From an uncultured Adlercreutzia sp. (GTDB lineage: Bacteria > Actinomycetota > Coriobacteriia > Coriobacteriales > Eggerthellaceae), in contig CAJUSP010000003.1 of NCBI GenBank assembly GCA_910589165.1, positions 107,826 to 171,825 of the forward strand: 64,000 bases of DNA. The letters are read 5' to 3'. Shown in pieces: positions 38,033 to 47,217 of the stretch. The position numbers were made by a program, and so were the translations under genes. Position 1 is the stretch's first letter, and each line of letters begins with the position of its first letter. A model generated the notes under the pieces. It was not told the DNA's origin. It ran no database searches and worked only from the letters and a program-made list of their open reading frames with translations.

Positions 38033-38484
38033 TGGCCATGCGCCTGCTCATCGAAAGCGATGTGCTGCTCGACTTCATCGGCGAGCGCCCCAGCACCGCC
38101 GCGGCCTGGAACAAGCTGCACGCCCTAGAGCTTACCGGCGCCGCCGAGCTGTGGGTTACCGCCGACGCCTTCGCCGAGGTGCGCGAAGCCCTACTGGGCA
38201 CCTTAAGCGACCACGACATCCGCTCGGCCCTGCGCTCGTCGCTCGCCTTTTTGTCGGTGTGCTCGGTGGACGGCTCCGATATCCGCTTCGCCCTCGACCG
38301 CGAGATGCTGCCCTTAGCCTCGGCCATCACCGAGTCCTGCGCCCGCAAGATCCAGGCCGACTTCATCGTCACCGGCCGCGGCCCCATCGACATCGCCCGC
38401 CCGGTGCGCCGGGTGGCCCCCGACGAGCTGTTCTCGGTGCTTGAAAGCGAGCAGGGCCTTGTCTTCGACGTTATCGACCTTTAA
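38032..38484 (+). CDS. PIN-domain toxin (VapC-like)
   Basis: A 150-residue PIN-fold protein. ATG 38032 overlaps the antitoxin stop; GTG 38029 and ATG 38038 are alternatives. Acidic positions typical of PIN nucleases lie in LLIESDVLLDFIGERP (N-terminal; the usual first Asp is Glu here), VTADAFAEVREALL, and QADFIVTGRGPID near the C-terminus. PIN toxins cut RNA with Mg2+. Pairing a RelB/DinJ-type antitoxin with a PIN toxin rather than a RelE/YafQ toxin is a mixed arrangement. It is followed 12 bases later by recN. Confidence 0.75.
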   Translation: MAMRLLIESDVLLDFIGERPSTAAAWNKLHALELTGAAELWVTADAFAEVREALLGTLSDHDIRSALRSSLAFLSVCSVDGSDIRFALDREMLPLASAITESCARKIQADFIVTGRGPIDIARPVRRVAPDELFSVLESEQGLVFDVIDL

Positions 38485-38496
38485 AAGGATGCGGCC

Positions 38497-40119
38497 ATGA
38501 TAGATGAAATCTCCGTAAGCGATATCGCCCTTATCCGCGAGGCGTCGCTTTCCCCCTCCCCCGCCCTCACGGTGCTCACCGGCGAGACGGGCGCGGGCAA
38601 GACCGCCCTCGTGTCGGCTGTGAAGCTGCTGGTGGGCGAGCGGGCCGATGCCTCGGCCGTGCGCGAGGGGGCCCGCAGCGCGCAAGTGAGCGGGCGCCTC
38701 TTCCCCGGCATTGGCGAAGCCGACGATCTCGTGGTCACGCGCCGGATAGGCGCCGACGGCCGCAGCCGCGCCACCTTGAACGGCGCCATGGCCTCCGTCT
38801 CCGAGCTCGCTCGCACCGTGGGACCGCGGGTCGAGCTCTGCGGCCAGCACGAGTTCCAGGCGCTGCTGAAGCCCGCCGAGCACGGGCGCATCCTCGATGC
38901 CTGGGGCAGCTTGGGAGAGGTGGCCGAGGCCTACCGGGCGGCGCTCGCCACGGTGCGCGAGCGCGAGGCCGCCCTGCAGGCCCTGCGCGAGCAGGCCCAC
39001 TCCACCAACGCCCAGCTCGACGAGGCCCGCTTCACCATCGCCCAAATACAGGCGGTGAACCCCCAGGGCGGCGAGTACGAGGAACTGCGCGACTGGCTCT
39101 CTCGGGCCGAAAACGCCGAGACCCTCGCCCGCGCCTCCCACGGCGCCGCCGAGGCGCTCTCGGGCGACGGGGGCGCGCTCGACGCTCTGAACGCGGCCAT
39201 CGCGCTCATCGACGAGGCCGCCCGCGCCGACGAGAGCCTCTCCGGCTTCGCCTCCTCGCTGCGCGAGACCTGCTACGTGGTGGAAGACGTGGCCCGCGAT
39301 ATGGGCTCCTACGCCAGCTCCATCGATTTCGACGCCGCCTCGCTGGCCGAGGCCCAGGACCGCCTGGGGGCCCTCATGGGGCTCATGCGCAGCTTCGGCC
39401 CCACCATGGACGCCGTGTTCGAGCGGTGGGACGAGGCAGCGGCCCTGCTAGAGGTGGCCGACAACGCCGACGGCCACCTTGCCCGCGCCGAGCGCGAGTT
39501 GGAAGAGGCCGAGGCCGCCCTGGCCGAGGCGGCGGAGGCCTACGACGCGGCCCGCGCCGAGGCGGCCCCGCGCTTCGCCGCAACCGTAGGCGAGGTGCTC
39601 TCGCGCCTGGAGATGGGGTCGGCCGAGCTCGTGTGCACGGTGGCGCCCCTTGCGCGCGAGGCGTGGAACAGCCACGGCAGCGCCAGCGTCACCTTCGAGT
39701 TCAAGCCGGGCAAATCGATGCAGGCGCGTCCCTTGGCCCGCATCGCCTCCGGCGGCGAGATCAGCCGCGTTATGCTGGCGGTGAAGGTGGCCCTCGGCGC
39801 CAAGGACGGCACCGAGACCCTCGTCTTCGACGAGGTGGACGCCGGGGTGGGCGGCAGCACCGCCAACGCGCTCGCTGCGGTACTGGCCGAGCTGTCCCGC
39901 AGCCACCAGGTCATCGTCATCACCCACCTGGCCCAAGTGGCGGCGCTCGCCGACAAGCACTACCGGGTCACGAAAACTGAGAGCGATGCCCCCGAGACCC
40001 AGCTTTCAGTCGTCGAGGGAGACGAGCGCGTAGCCGAGGTGGCCCGTCTGCTCTCAGGCACCGCCACCGAAACCAGCCTAGCCCACGCCCGAGAACTCCT
40101 AGAAGCCCGCACCTCGTAG
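38497..40119 (+). CDS. recN: DNA repair protein RecN
   Basis: A 540-residue SMC-like ATPase acting in double-strand-break repair. Walker A GETGAGKTALV lies near 29; the coiled-coil arms span about 150-370; the C-terminal head has the signature LARIASGGEISRVMLA and Walker B TLVFDEVDAGVGG, then VIVITHLAQVAALAD. Length is normal. It follows the PIN toxin by 12 bases and may be co-transcribed from the antitoxin promoter. No GAAC-N4-GTTC LexA box is seen upstream. Its TAG stop lies inside the first unit of an 80-base tandem repeat. Confidence 0.95.
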   Translation: MIDEISVSDIALIREASLSPSPALTVLTGETGAGKTALVSAVKLLVGERADASAVREGARSAQVSGRLFPGIGEADDLVVTRRIGADGRSRATLNGAMASVSELARTVGPRVELCGQHEFQALLKPAEHGRILDAWGSLGEVAEAYRAALATVREREAALQALREQAHSTNAQLDEARFTIAQIQAVNPQGGEYEELRDWLSRAENAETLARASHGAAEALSGDGGALDALNAAIALIDEAARADESLSGFASSLRETCYVVEDVARDMGSYASSIDFDAASLAEAQDRLGALMGLMRSFGPTMDAVFERWDEAAALLEVADNADGHLARAERELEEAEAALAEAAEAYDAARAEAAPRFAATVGEVLSRLEMGSAELVCTVAPLAREAWNSHGSASVTFEFKPGKSMQARPLARIASGGEISRVMLAVKVALGAKDGTETLVFDEVDAGVGGSTANALAAVLAELSRSHQVIVITHLAQVAALADKHYRVTKTESDAPETQLSVVEGDERVAEVARLLSGTATETSLAHARELLEARTS

Positions 40120-40367
40120 GGCAACGGCCACGCCCTTGCCGCCCGCAACGGGAGACGTGCGTCCTTGCAAACTGCAGGATGGGACGGATCCTTCCGTAGG
40201 GCAAGGGCCATGCCCTTGCCGCCCGCAACGGGAGACGTGCGTCCTTGCAAACTGCAGGATGGGACGGATCCTTCCGTAGGGCAAGGGCCATGCCCTTGCC
40301 GTCTACAATGGGAAACGCGCGCCTATAGGGAACGCGCGACAAAAACGGAAAGGGCATGGCCCTTTCC
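40117..40367. repeat. 80-bp tandem repeat with REP-like palindromes downstream of recN
   Basis: An 80-base unit at 40117-40196 is repeated at 40197-40276 (identical over at least 60 bases), with a partial third copy at 40277-40301. Each begins TAGGGCAAGGGCCATGCCCT or a variant, which contains the palindrome GGCAAGGGC-CAT-GCCCTTGCC. A related palindrome, GGAAAGGGC-ATG-GCCCTTTCC, lies at 40347-40367 in the opposite flank orientation. Confidence 0.9.
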
Positions 40368-40379
40368 CTACGGGGGGGG

Positions 40380-42056
40380 TTACTCGGCTGAGGCGGCTTG
40401 CAGCTCCTGGGCGAGGGCCTTGGCGTCGTCGTAGGCCAAAAGCTCGTCGATGGTGACGAACTTATAGCCCTGGGCCTTCAACTGGGGCAGCGCGATGGAA
40501 AGGGCCTCCACGGTCTGGCTGCGGTCGCCGCCGCCGTCGTGCATGAGCACCACGTCGCCCGATTTCACCGAGAGCAGGCGCTGCACAATGGCATCGACGC
40601 CAGGCTTGCGCCAATCCTCGGTATCGATGTTCCAGCCGATCTCGCTCGTCACATAGGGAGCGAGGTTCCAGATGATGTCGCCGTGGTAGTTGCCGCCCGG
40701 CGAGCGAAACGCCTTCGAGGCCTCCGTACCGGTCGCATCGGTGATGGCCTGCTGGCCCATCTGCACTTCCTCGATCTGCTTCTCGGGGCTCTGGCGCGTC
40801 ATGTCCACCCCGTTGCCGCCGCCGGTGGCCGCATGGTCGTAGGAGTGGGTCGCAATCTGGTGCCCCGCATCGGCGGCCTGCTTCACCAGGGCCGAGAAGT
40901 CGGTCTTGTCGGAAATCTGCTCGCTGATAGTGAAGAACGTGGCCTTGGCGTCGTTCTCCTTCAGAATCTTCAGAATCTGCTCGGTGGAGCCCGCCCACGG
41001 GCCGTCGTCGAAGGTGAGCGCGATCACCTTGTCGCCGTCGGTGTTGGCGTTGTACTTGAGGTACACGTTGTCCACGCCCTCGGTCACCGTCTCCTCGATA
41101 GTCTTGCCCGACACCTTGCCGGTACGCTTCTCTACCTGGGAGGCCTCGCCGGGCACGTACACGTGCAGGGCGCCCTCGCCCAGCTCCACCTGCTCGGGCT
41201 GGGTCTCAACAGTCTCGACGTCGTACTCCTCGGTGACGTCGGCCCCGTGGTCAAGCTGCACTGTATCACCGGAGTGCAGCTCGAAGGCCGGGTCGTCTAC
41301 CTCGTCGCCATTCACCGTGCCCACAAAGGCCGTGCCGCCGCCTTCCTCGATCACTTCGCCGTCGACAGCCACCAGGTTACCGGGAACCGGCGTGACCACG
41401 CCCTCCTCGATGATGTCGGAAAGCGTCGTGCCGCGATCGACCGTGCGCGTCATGCCGTTCACGGTGACGTTGAAGGAAAGCGGGTTGAAGTGCAGGTACA
41501 CCCCCGCGCCGATGGCGCCGAGGATAACGAGGGCCGCAAGCACCGACACGATGCCGGCCTTCTTCTTGCCCTTCTTCTTGTAGCGGCCGGCATCGGCATA
41601 GGGCGAGCCGGGCAGCTCGGAGGGCGCCGCCGGCATGACGCGGGGCGCCGAGGATTGGGCATAGCCCGCGTAACCGCCCTGCTGCTGGTAGCGCGACCCG
41701 TACTGCGGGTTCGAGGCCGCCCCCGGGTACGGGGTGTTGGTGTTGGCCACGTACTGCTCGTAGGCCGCCCGGGCCGCCGCCTCCTGGGAGACGGCATCGT
41801 GCCCGTTGGGATAGGCGGGAACGCTGCGCTGGGCGCCCGTAGCCGAGGGAGATGCCGGATGGGCGCCGGTGGCGGAGGGCCCCACGGCACGCTGGGCCCC
41901 TGTGGCGCCAGGGTTCACCGGGCGCTGGGCTCCCGTGGCCCCGGGCACGGCACCGCGCACCGGCGCGCTCGCAGATCGCCTCGTGGGCTTCTTGTGGGCG
42001 CGGGCGGCGTTACGCGGGTTGTTCGTCCCTTCGGGGTTGGTGGGCGCATCGGGCAT
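40380..42056 (-). CDS. Membrane-anchored polysaccharide deacetylase
   Basis: A 558-residue protein. The N-terminal cytoplasmic tail (about 1-165) is rich in Ala/Pro and carries repeats of the type ATGAQRPVNPG/ATGAQRAVGPS. One membrane segment lies at about 170-190 after KKKGKKKAG. A beta-rich extracytoplasmic spacer follows, then a NodB homology domain (about 330-540): motif 1 IALTFDDGPWAGSTEQIL, motif 2 ATHSYDHAATGG (metal-binding His pair), motif 3 AFRSPGGNYHGD, and the late VLMHDGGGDRSQTVEAL. These enzymes remove N-acetyl groups from wall or surface glycans, often giving lysozyme resistance. REP-like palindromes bracket the gene on both sides. Confidence 0.9.
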   Translation of the reverse strand: MPDAPTNPEGTNNPRNAARAHKKPTRRSASAPVRGAVPGATGAQRPVNPGATGAQRAVGPSATGAHPASPSATGAQRSVPAYPNGHDAVSQEAAARAAYEQYVANTNTPYPGAASNPQYGSRYQQQGGYAGYAQSSAPRVMPAAPSELPGSPYADAGRYKKKGKKKAGIVSVLAALVILGAIGAGVYLHFNPLSFNVTVNGMTRTVDRGTTLSDIIEEGVVTPVPGNLVAVDGEVIEEGGGTAFVGTVNGDEVDDPAFELHSGDTVQLDHGADVTEEYDVETVETQPEQVELGEGALHVYVPGEASQVEKRTGKVSGKTIEETVTEGVDNVYLKYNANTDGDKVIALTFDDGPWAGSTEQILKILKENDAKATFFTISEQISDKTDFSALVKQAADAGHQIATHSYDHAATGGGNGVDMTRQSPEKQIEEVQMGQQAITDATGTEASKAFRSPGGNYHGDIIWNLAPYVTSEIGWNIDTEDWRKPGVDAIVQRLLSVKSGDVVLMHDGGGDRSQTVEALSIALPQLKAQGYKFVTIDELLAYDDAKALAQELQAASAE

Positions 42057-42382
42057 TGCGGCGTTCCTTCGGCAAGCGTCATCGGGCGGATAGAGTCATT
42101 CTCGGAATTATACGACGAAGCTGCCCTAGGGACAGCCCTCGGGTGCTTACATTTCCGTAAAGTTCGCAATCCTTCGGTTCTCCACAGAATATGAACACCG
42201 GCCGCACGGACCCAGCCTGCGGGGAACGGAAAGCCGTCGCGAGCCGAGCGGCAAGGGCATGGCCCTTGCCCTACGGGGGGAGAGAATCCCGGGAGTGACC
42301 CGTAGGGAAAGGGCCATGCCCTTTCCGTTTTTGTCAGGTGTTTCCGGCCGAGCGGCAAGGGCATGGCCCTTGCCCTACGGGG
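42057..42382. repeat. Intergenic region with three REP-like palindromes
   Basis: Palindromes at 42250-42270 (GGCAAGGGC-ATG-GCCCTTGCC), 42306-42326 (GGAAAGGGC-CAT-GCCCTTTCC) and 42354-42374 (as the first) carry the same CCTACGGGG or CGTAGGG flank as those after recN. The rest is the upstream region of the deacetylase gene, with no gene recognised. Confidence 0.85.
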
Positions 42383-44536
42383 CTACTGCGCGCGACTGCT
42401 TCCGTAGGCGGCGTGTTTGCGGTTGCCGTAGGCGCTGCCCTTGCGCGCGCTCTTCTTCAGGTCCTTCAGCACGTCGTCCTCGCTTTGGCCCTCCACGGAC
42501 GCGCGCAGCTTCACCACCTGGTCGCGCAGGCGCGCCGCCTCCTCGAAGTCCATGGACCGCGAGGCCTCGGCCATGTCGTCCTCCATCGACGAGATGATGC
42601 GCAGCACCTCTTCGCGCGAGAGCTCCGCCAGTTCCTTGTTCACCTGCTCGGCCGTGGTGTTCGCCGTCTCGTCGGTGATGAAACCCATGATGTCGTTGAT
42701 GGCCTTGCGGATGGTCTGCGGCTTGATGCCGTGGGCCTCGTTGTAGGCCATCTGAATCTCGCGACGCCGGCGCGTCTCGTCGATGGCCCGGCGCATGGAA
42801 TCGGTGATGCGGTCGGCGTACATGATGACCTCGCCGGACACGTTGCGGGCCGCACGGCCAATGGTCTGGATGAGCGAGCGGTGGTTGCGCAGGAAGCCCT
42901 CCTTGTCGGCGTCGAGGATGGCCACAAGCGACACCTCGGGCAAATCCAGGCCCTCGCGCAGAAGGTTGATGCCCACGAGCACGTCGAACTCGCCGCGGCG
43001 CAGATCGCGCAGAATCTCCGTGCGCTCCAGGGTGGCAATGTCCGAGTGCATGTAGCGTGCCTTCACCCCCTGGTCCAGCAAATGGTCGGTGAGATCCTCG
43101 GCCATCTTCTTCGTGAGCGTGGTGATGAGCACGCGCTCGTCGCGGGCGGCGCGCTCCTTGGCCTCGTCGATGATGTCGTCGATCTGGCTCTTGCTCGTGC
43201 GCACGACAATTTCCGGGTCAAGAAGCCCCGTCGGGCGGATGACCTGATCCACCTTCTGCTGGCTCACCTTCTCCTCGTAGTCGCCCGGCGTGGCCGACAC
43301 GTAGATGAACTGCGGGACGCGGTCCTCGAACTCGTCGAAGCGCAAGGGGCGGTTGTCCAGGCAGCTGGGCAGCCGGAAGCCGTGCTCGGCCAGGGTGATC
43401 TTGCGGGAGCGGTCGCCCTCGTGCATGCCGCGGATCTGCGGCACGGTCACGTGGGACTCGTCGATGATGCAGAAGAAGTCGCTCGGGAAGTAGTCGATGA
43501 GGGTGTAGGGCGGCTCGCCGGGCTCGCGGCCGTCCAAGTGCCGCGAGTAGTTCTCGATGCCGGAGCAGAAGCCCATGGTCTCAAGCATCTCCAAGTCGTA
43601 GTTCACGCGCATCTCGAGGCGCTGGGCCTCCAGCAGCTTCCCCTCTTCCTTGAACTGGGCCAAGCGCTCGCGCAGCTCGTCCTGGATGGTGCCCAGGGCC
43701 TTGTCCATCTTCGGGCGCGCGGTCACGTAGTGCGACGCCGGCCAGATGGGCAGCGCCTCATAGGTGCCCAGCACCTCGCCCGTCACCAGGTCAATCTCGG
43801 CGATTTCCTCAATCTCGTCGCCCCAGAACTCGATGCGCAGCGGGTTGTCGGCGTAGGGCGGGAACACGTCGAGCGCATCGCCTCGCACCCGGAAGGTGCC
43901 GCGCTTCAGCTCGTAGTCGTTGCGGTCGTACTGGATGTCGATGAGCTCGTAGATGACCTGGTCGCGATCCATCTCCTTCTGCTTGTCGACGAACACCGCC
44001 ATGCCAGCGTAGTCCATGGGGCTTCCGATGCCGTAGATGCACGACACCGAGGCCACCACGATGACATCGCGCCGCGAGAGCAGGGCGCTTGTGGCCGCAT
44101 GGCGCAGCTTCTCCACCTCCTCGTTGATGGAGGCGTCCTTCTCGATGAAGGTGTCGGAGGCGGGCACGTAGGCCTCGGGCTGGTAGTAGTCGTAGTAGCT
44201 GACGAAGTACACCACGGCGTTGTCGGGGAAGAACTCCTTCAGCTCGGCGGCCAGCTGGGCCGCGAGCGTCTTGTTCGGCGCCATGACGAGTGTGGGTTTC
44301 TGCACCGCCTCGATGGTCTTCGCCATGGTGAAGGTTTTGCCCGAGCCGGTGACGCCGAGCAGCGTCTGGTAGCGCAGCCCCTCTTCCACGCCCTTCGCCA
44401 AGGCGGCGATGGCCTCGGGCTGGTCGCCCGACGGCTCGAAGGGCGACACCACCTTGAACGGGGTGTTCGCCAGGCGCACTTCGGGAAGCTTCCCCTCCAT
44501 GGCCATGCCCTCTATGTTGGAAAGATGCGTGGACAT
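42383..44536 (-). CDS. uvrB: Excinuclease ABC subunit B
   Basis: A 717-residue UvrB, the damage-verifying helicase-like subunit of nucleotide excision repair. Walker [17 protein letters not shown] near 55-70, the beta-hairpin region [12 protein letters not shown] near 110, Walker [15 protein letters not shown], helicase motifs V/VI ([29 protein letters not shown]), and a C-terminal UVR domain (about 635-670) that contacts UvrC. The lysine-rich tail after 680 is longer than in E. coli. ATG 44536 has GAGGAG upstream, and a LexA-type box lies 64 bases upstream. Confidence 0.97.
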   Translation of the reverse strand: MSTHLSNIEGMAMEGKLPEVRLANTPFKVVSPFEPSGDQPEAIAALAKGVEEGLRYQTLLGVTGSGKTFTMAKTIEAVQKPTLVMAPNKTLAAQLAAELKEFFPDNAVVYFVSYYDYYQPEAYVPASDTFIEKDASINEEVEKLRHAATSALLSRRDVIVVASVSCIYGIGSPMDYAGMAVFVDKQKEMDRDQVIYELIDIQYDRNDYELKRGTFRVRGDALDVFPPYADNPLRIEFWGDEIEEIAEIDLVTGEVLGTYEALPIWPASHYVTARPKMDKALGTIQDELRERLAQFKEEGKLLEAQRLEMRVNYDLEMLETMGFCSGIENYSRHLDGREPGEPPYTLIDYFPSDFFCIIDESHVTVPQIRGMHEGDRSRKITLAEHGFRLPSCLDNRPLRFDEFEDRVPQFIYVSATPGDYEEKVSQQKVDQVIRPTGLLDPEIVVRTSKSQIDDIIDEAKERAARDERVLITTLTKKMAEDLTDHLLDQGVKARYMHSDIATLERTEILRDLRRGEFDVLVGINLLREGLDLPEVSLVAILDADKEGFLRNHRSLIQTIGRAARNVSGEVIMYADRITDSMRRAIDETRRRREIQMAYNEAHGIKPQTIRKAINDIMGFITDETANTTAEQVNKELAELSREEVLRIISSMEDDMAEASRSMDFEEAARLRDQVVKLRASVEGQSEDDVLKDLKKSARKGSAYGNRKHAAYGSSRAQ

Positions 44537-44599
44537 GCCGCCCGCTCCTCTCGTCGTGCTCGCGTACGGCTCGCCAGTCTACCACGGGCCGTGCCTATT

Positions 44600-44611
44600 G
44601 AACAGATGTTC
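44600..44611. promoter_or_regulatory. LexA (SOS) box upstream of uvrB
   Basis: GAACAGATGTTC is a perfect GAAC-N4-GTTC palindrome, the core of the actinobacterial and firmicute LexA operator. It sits in the divergent region between uvrB and the permease gene, 64 bases before the uvrB ATG. Confidence 0.7.
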
Positions 44612-44739
44612 GTCAATCCTTCACCGAAGCGTAACGGCGCGCCCCAACGAAATCGTGTCAGCCGCCTGCGCGGCACCCCCTCACATTTCCTCAGTGCTAT
44701 ACTCCCATCGTTTTACTGGTTGGAAGAGAGGCATTCCCC

Positions 44740-45783
44740 ATGGCCGTCAATTACCGCAGCATCGTCCCCGGCATCGGCATCTGCGCCGCCATCGCCGTTC
44801 CCTGTTGGTTCCTCGGCGAGGCGCTGCCCGTCATCGGCGGCCCGGTGTTCGCCATTTTGCTGGGCATGCTCATCGCCGTGTGGTGGGGCCAGCCCAAGCG
44901 CGGCACGGTCCAGGACGGCATCGCCTTCACGGCGAAGAAGATCCTGCAGTACGCCGTCATCCTGCTCGGCTTCGGGCTGAACCTCGTGCAGATTGCCGCC
45001 GTGGGCGCCGAGAGCCTGCCTATCATCTGCTCCACCATCGCCACGGCCCTCATCGTGGGCTACCTGCTGTACAAGATTCTGCACATGGAGTCGGCCATTG
45101 CCACGCTCATCGCCGTGGGCTCCTCCATCTGCGGCGGCTCGGCCATCGCCGCCACAGCGCCGGTCATTCACGCGAAAGACGAGGAAGTGGCCCAGGCCAT
45201 CTCGGTCATCTTCCTGTTCAACGTGCTGGCGGCGCTCATCTTCCCCACCCTCGGCAACGCGCTCGGCATGAGCAACGAGGGCTTCGGACTGTTCGCCGGC
45301 ACCGCCGTGAACGACACCTCGTCGGTGACCGCCGCCGCGGCCGCCTGGGACGGCATGCACCCGGGCTCCAACGCGCTGGACGACGCCACCATCGTGAAGC
45401 TCACGCGAACGCTGGCCATCATCCCCATCACGCTCGTGCTCGGCATCCTCGTGGCGCGGCGCGAGAACGCCGCCGGCGCCCACGACGGCGCGCTCGGCAG
45501 CTTCTCGCTCAAGCGCGCCTTCCCCATGTTCATCCTGTTCTTCCTGCTGGCCTCGGTCGTCACCACCGTGGCCGTGGCCGCCGGCGCCGATGTGGCGGTG
45601 TTCGCCCCCTTAAAGACGCTCAGCAAGTTCTTCATCGTCATGGCCATGGCGGCCATCGGGCTTAACACCGACATCGTGAAGCTCGTGAAAAGCGGCGGCA
45701 AGCCCATCCTCATGGGCCTCATCTGCTGGATCTGCATCGCCGCCGTAAGCCTCGCCATGCAAAGCCTGCTGGGCCTTTGGTAG
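44740..45783 (+). CDS. YeiH-family putative sulfate exporter/permease
   Basis: A 347-residue membrane protein of the YeiH/UPF0324 family with about ten hydrophobic segments. Family landmarks seen include [17 protein letters not shown] at the N-terminus, [26 protein letters not shown] near 130-145 and [15 protein letters not shown] near 195. Members are annotated as putative sulfate exporters, on thin experimental basis; the true substrate here is unknown. No LysR regulator (YeiE type) is adjacent. Confidence 0.85.
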   Translation: MAVNYRSIVPGIGICAAIAVPCWFLGEALPVIGGPVFAILLGMLIAVWWGQPKRGTVQDGIAFTAKKILQYAVILLGFGLNLVQIAAVGAESLPIICSTIATALIVGYLLYKILHMESAIATLIAVGSSICGGSAIAATAPVIHAKDEEVAQAISVIFLFNVLAALIFPTLGNALGMSNEGFGLFAGTAVNDTSSVTAAAAAWDGMHPGSNALDDATIVKLTRTLAIIPITLVLGILVARRENAAGAHDGALGSFSLKRAFPMFILFFLLASVVTTVAVAAGADVAVFAPLKTLSKFFIVMAMAAIGLNTDIVKLVKSGGKPILMGLICWICIAAVSLAMQSLLGLW

Positions 45784-45786
45784 GGA

Positions 45787-46311
45787 CTAGGCGCCTGCGA
45801 GCACGCGATATGCATTCACTGCCGTTTCGCGGCTCAGCTTAGTCACATCCCCTTTCATGAAGGCATAGAAATTGCCTTTGTTGAGACCCAGCAGGCGGCA
45901 CGCCTGAGCTCGGCTCATTCCGCGCTGCTCCAGGGCCTGCTCGATGGCATCACGAACCATGGGAAGCATATGCCGATCGCGCTCCAGGCTGGTAGCCTCC
46001 GAACGCCACGCATTCCAAACCTTGCGATAGCGATTCTGCTCCGGAAGCTCCTCGAGGTACTCCTCCAGAGAGCCGCCTTTCTGACTTATGTCGGCCAACG
46101 TCCTTCGATAGGCGGCCTCAAAGGGAGTCCCCGCCGCCTGCCTCAGCAGATAATCCTCCCTCCCTTCGGCGCAAGCCAGAAGCAAAAGAGCCTCGGCCGC
46201 CCTGGGGGAATCGCAAGTCACAGCCTGAAAGAAACGCTTTAGACTCGCCGATTCACAACCGGTCAGATCCTGTACGTAGCCGAGAAGAAATCCCTTAAAC
46301 GAACGGCTCAC
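45787..46311 (-). CDS. HTH-type DNA-binding protein, Xre-like C-terminus
   Basis: A 174-residue protein from GTG 46311 with GGGAGG about ten bases upstream; ATG 46320 and ATG 46377 are in-frame alternatives with poorer spacing. The N-terminal two-thirds is helical and unrecognised (FKGFLLGYVQDLTG, LEEYLEELPEQNRYRKVWNA). The last about 50 residues form a Xre-like helix-turn-helix (MSRAQACRLLGLNKGNFYAF, then MKGDVTKLSRETA). It follows and overlaps a 40-codon gene behind an AT-rich palindrome, so is probably autoregulatory. This may be an unrecognised toxin-antitoxin-like or phage-derived regulator locus; the function is unknown. Confidence 0.65.
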   Translation of the reverse strand: MSRSFKGFLLGYVQDLTGCESASLKRFFQAVTCDSPRAAEALLLLACAEGREDYLLRQAAGTPFEAAYRRTLADISQKGGSLEEYLEELPEQNRYRKVWNAWRSEATSLERDRHMLPMVRDAIEQALEQRGMSRAQACRLLGLNKGNFYAFMKGDVTKLSRETAVNAYRVLAGA

Positions 46312-46417
46312 TGCAACCATCCCTCCCGGTACTGCGCATAACCCCTGCGACTTTGCCGGAAAAGAACACTTCCTCATCGATGCGCTTTAGCTTACTTATG
46401 AGCTCTTCTCTGTCCAT
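46295..46417 (-). CDS. Small 40-aa ORF leading the HTH operon
   Basis: ATG 46417 with an excellent AAGGAG site (spacer TTTT) opens a 40-codon frame, MDREELISKLKRIDEEVFFS then a basic, polar tail ending at TAA 46295. Its end overlaps the start of the HTH gene, so it would deliver ribosomes to that start. The charged amphipathic helix (about 1-18) is plausible for a partner peptide. No homology is recognised. Confidence 0.5.
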   Translation of the reverse strand: MDREELISKLKRIDEEVFFSGKVAGVMRSTGRDGCSEPFV

Positions 46418-46427
46418 AAAACTCCTT

Positions 46428-46452
46428 AGTATTATTAAATCTGAATAATACT
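46428..46452. promoter_or_regulatory. Palindromic operator upstream of the HTH locus
   Basis: AGTATTATT and AATAATACT are perfect 9-base inverted arms around a 7-base centre. They lie directly before the AAGGAG site of the 40-codon ORF, in otherwise GC-rich DNA. The element is placed to block transcription initiation by the downstream HTH protein. Confidence 0.55.
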
Positions 46453-46468
46453 ATTGGCTCCAAAGAAA

Positions 46469-46493
46469 GGCAAGGGCCCTAAAGACCCTTGCC
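46469..46493 (-). terminator. Terminator in the gap between the HTH locus and coaE
   Basis: GGCAAGGG/CCCTTGCC arms (46469-46493) with a T-rich tract on the - strand (CTTTCTTT) lie just after the coaE stop and before the HTH promoter. Confidence 0.65.
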
Positions 46494-46514
46494 CGACAGC
46501 GCTAATCGCAAGAG

Positions 46515-47114
46515 TTAGATGCTCTTCCTGTACTCGTTCCACCAGGCCAATACCTCGTTGCGCAGTTCTTCCGGGGTGCCGTCGTTGTTGAAGACGACGT
46601 CGGCGGCCTCGATGCGGTCGGCATCGGTGATCTGGCGGGCGATGCGGGCACGCACGTCCTCCTCGGGGAAACCGGAGGCCACGGCGCGCTCGATGCGCAC
46701 CTCCAGCGGCGCGAGCACCGCCATGACCACGTCGGCCCCGTAGGCCAGCGAGCTCTGGCGGTTGCGGAAGACGGAGTACTCCACCACCACGGCGGGCTTG
46801 CCCTCAGCCGTAAAGCCGTCGATGAGGTCGGTGTAGCGCTCCTCGATGCGCGGCATGGTGATGGTGTTCAGCTTGCGGGTGGCCGCCGGCGTGGCGAAGG
46901 CCTTGGCGGCCAGCGCCGGGCGCACCACTTCCCCGCTCTCATCGAAGATGTCGTCGCCGAAGGCGCCGCGCAAATCGTCCTTCACCGTGTCCCACGTGAG
47001 CACCTCATGGCCCACCTGGTCCAAGTCGATCCACGCCAGGCCCTCGTCGGTCAGCGCCTTGCGCGCCGTCGACTTCCCCGCGCCCATCCCGCCAATGAGA
47101 AACAGCTTCTTCAT
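46515..47114 (-). CDS. coaE: Dephospho-CoA kinase
   Basis: A 199-residue kinase for the last step of CoA synthesis, phosphorylating the ribose 3'-OH of dephospho-CoA. ATG 47114 with AGGAGG is chosen; upstream in-frame codons add a non-conserved leader. The P-loop is LIGGMGAGKSTARKAL (residues 5-20), with WIDLDQVGHEV for the substrate pocket and a CoaE lid region. Length is normal for the family. Confidence 0.93.
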   Translation of the reverse strand: MKKLFLIGGMGAGKSTARKALTDEGLAWIDLDQVGHEVLTWDTVKDDLRGAFGDDIFDESGEVVRPALAAKAFATPAATRKLNTITMPRIEERYTDLIDGFTAEGKPAVVVEYSVFRNRQSSLAYGADVVMAVLAPLEVRIERAVASGFPEEDVRARIARQITDADRIEAADVVFNNDGTPEELRNEVLAWWNEYRKSI

Positions 47115-47154
47115 CCCATACCTCCTGATGTTACTTTCGAAGTGCCTCCATGAT

Positions 47155-47192
47155 ACACGAAAAGAAACGGGCCACCCCGAAGGATGGCCCGT
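47155..47192 (-). terminator. Terminator after rpsA
   Basis: ACGGGCCA/TGGCCCGT arms (47167-47192) are followed on the - strand by TTTCTTTTCG, 25 bases after the rpsA stop and before coaE. Confidence 0.7.
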
Positions 47193-47217
47193 CAAATTCA
47201 CGCGGTTGCGTCTAAGG

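Noticed and set aside
46469..46493. Further copy of the GGCAAGGG REP palindrome
   Set aside because: The arms are similar but the centre and flanks differ, and it is followed by a T-rich tract after coaE, so it is better read as a terminator.
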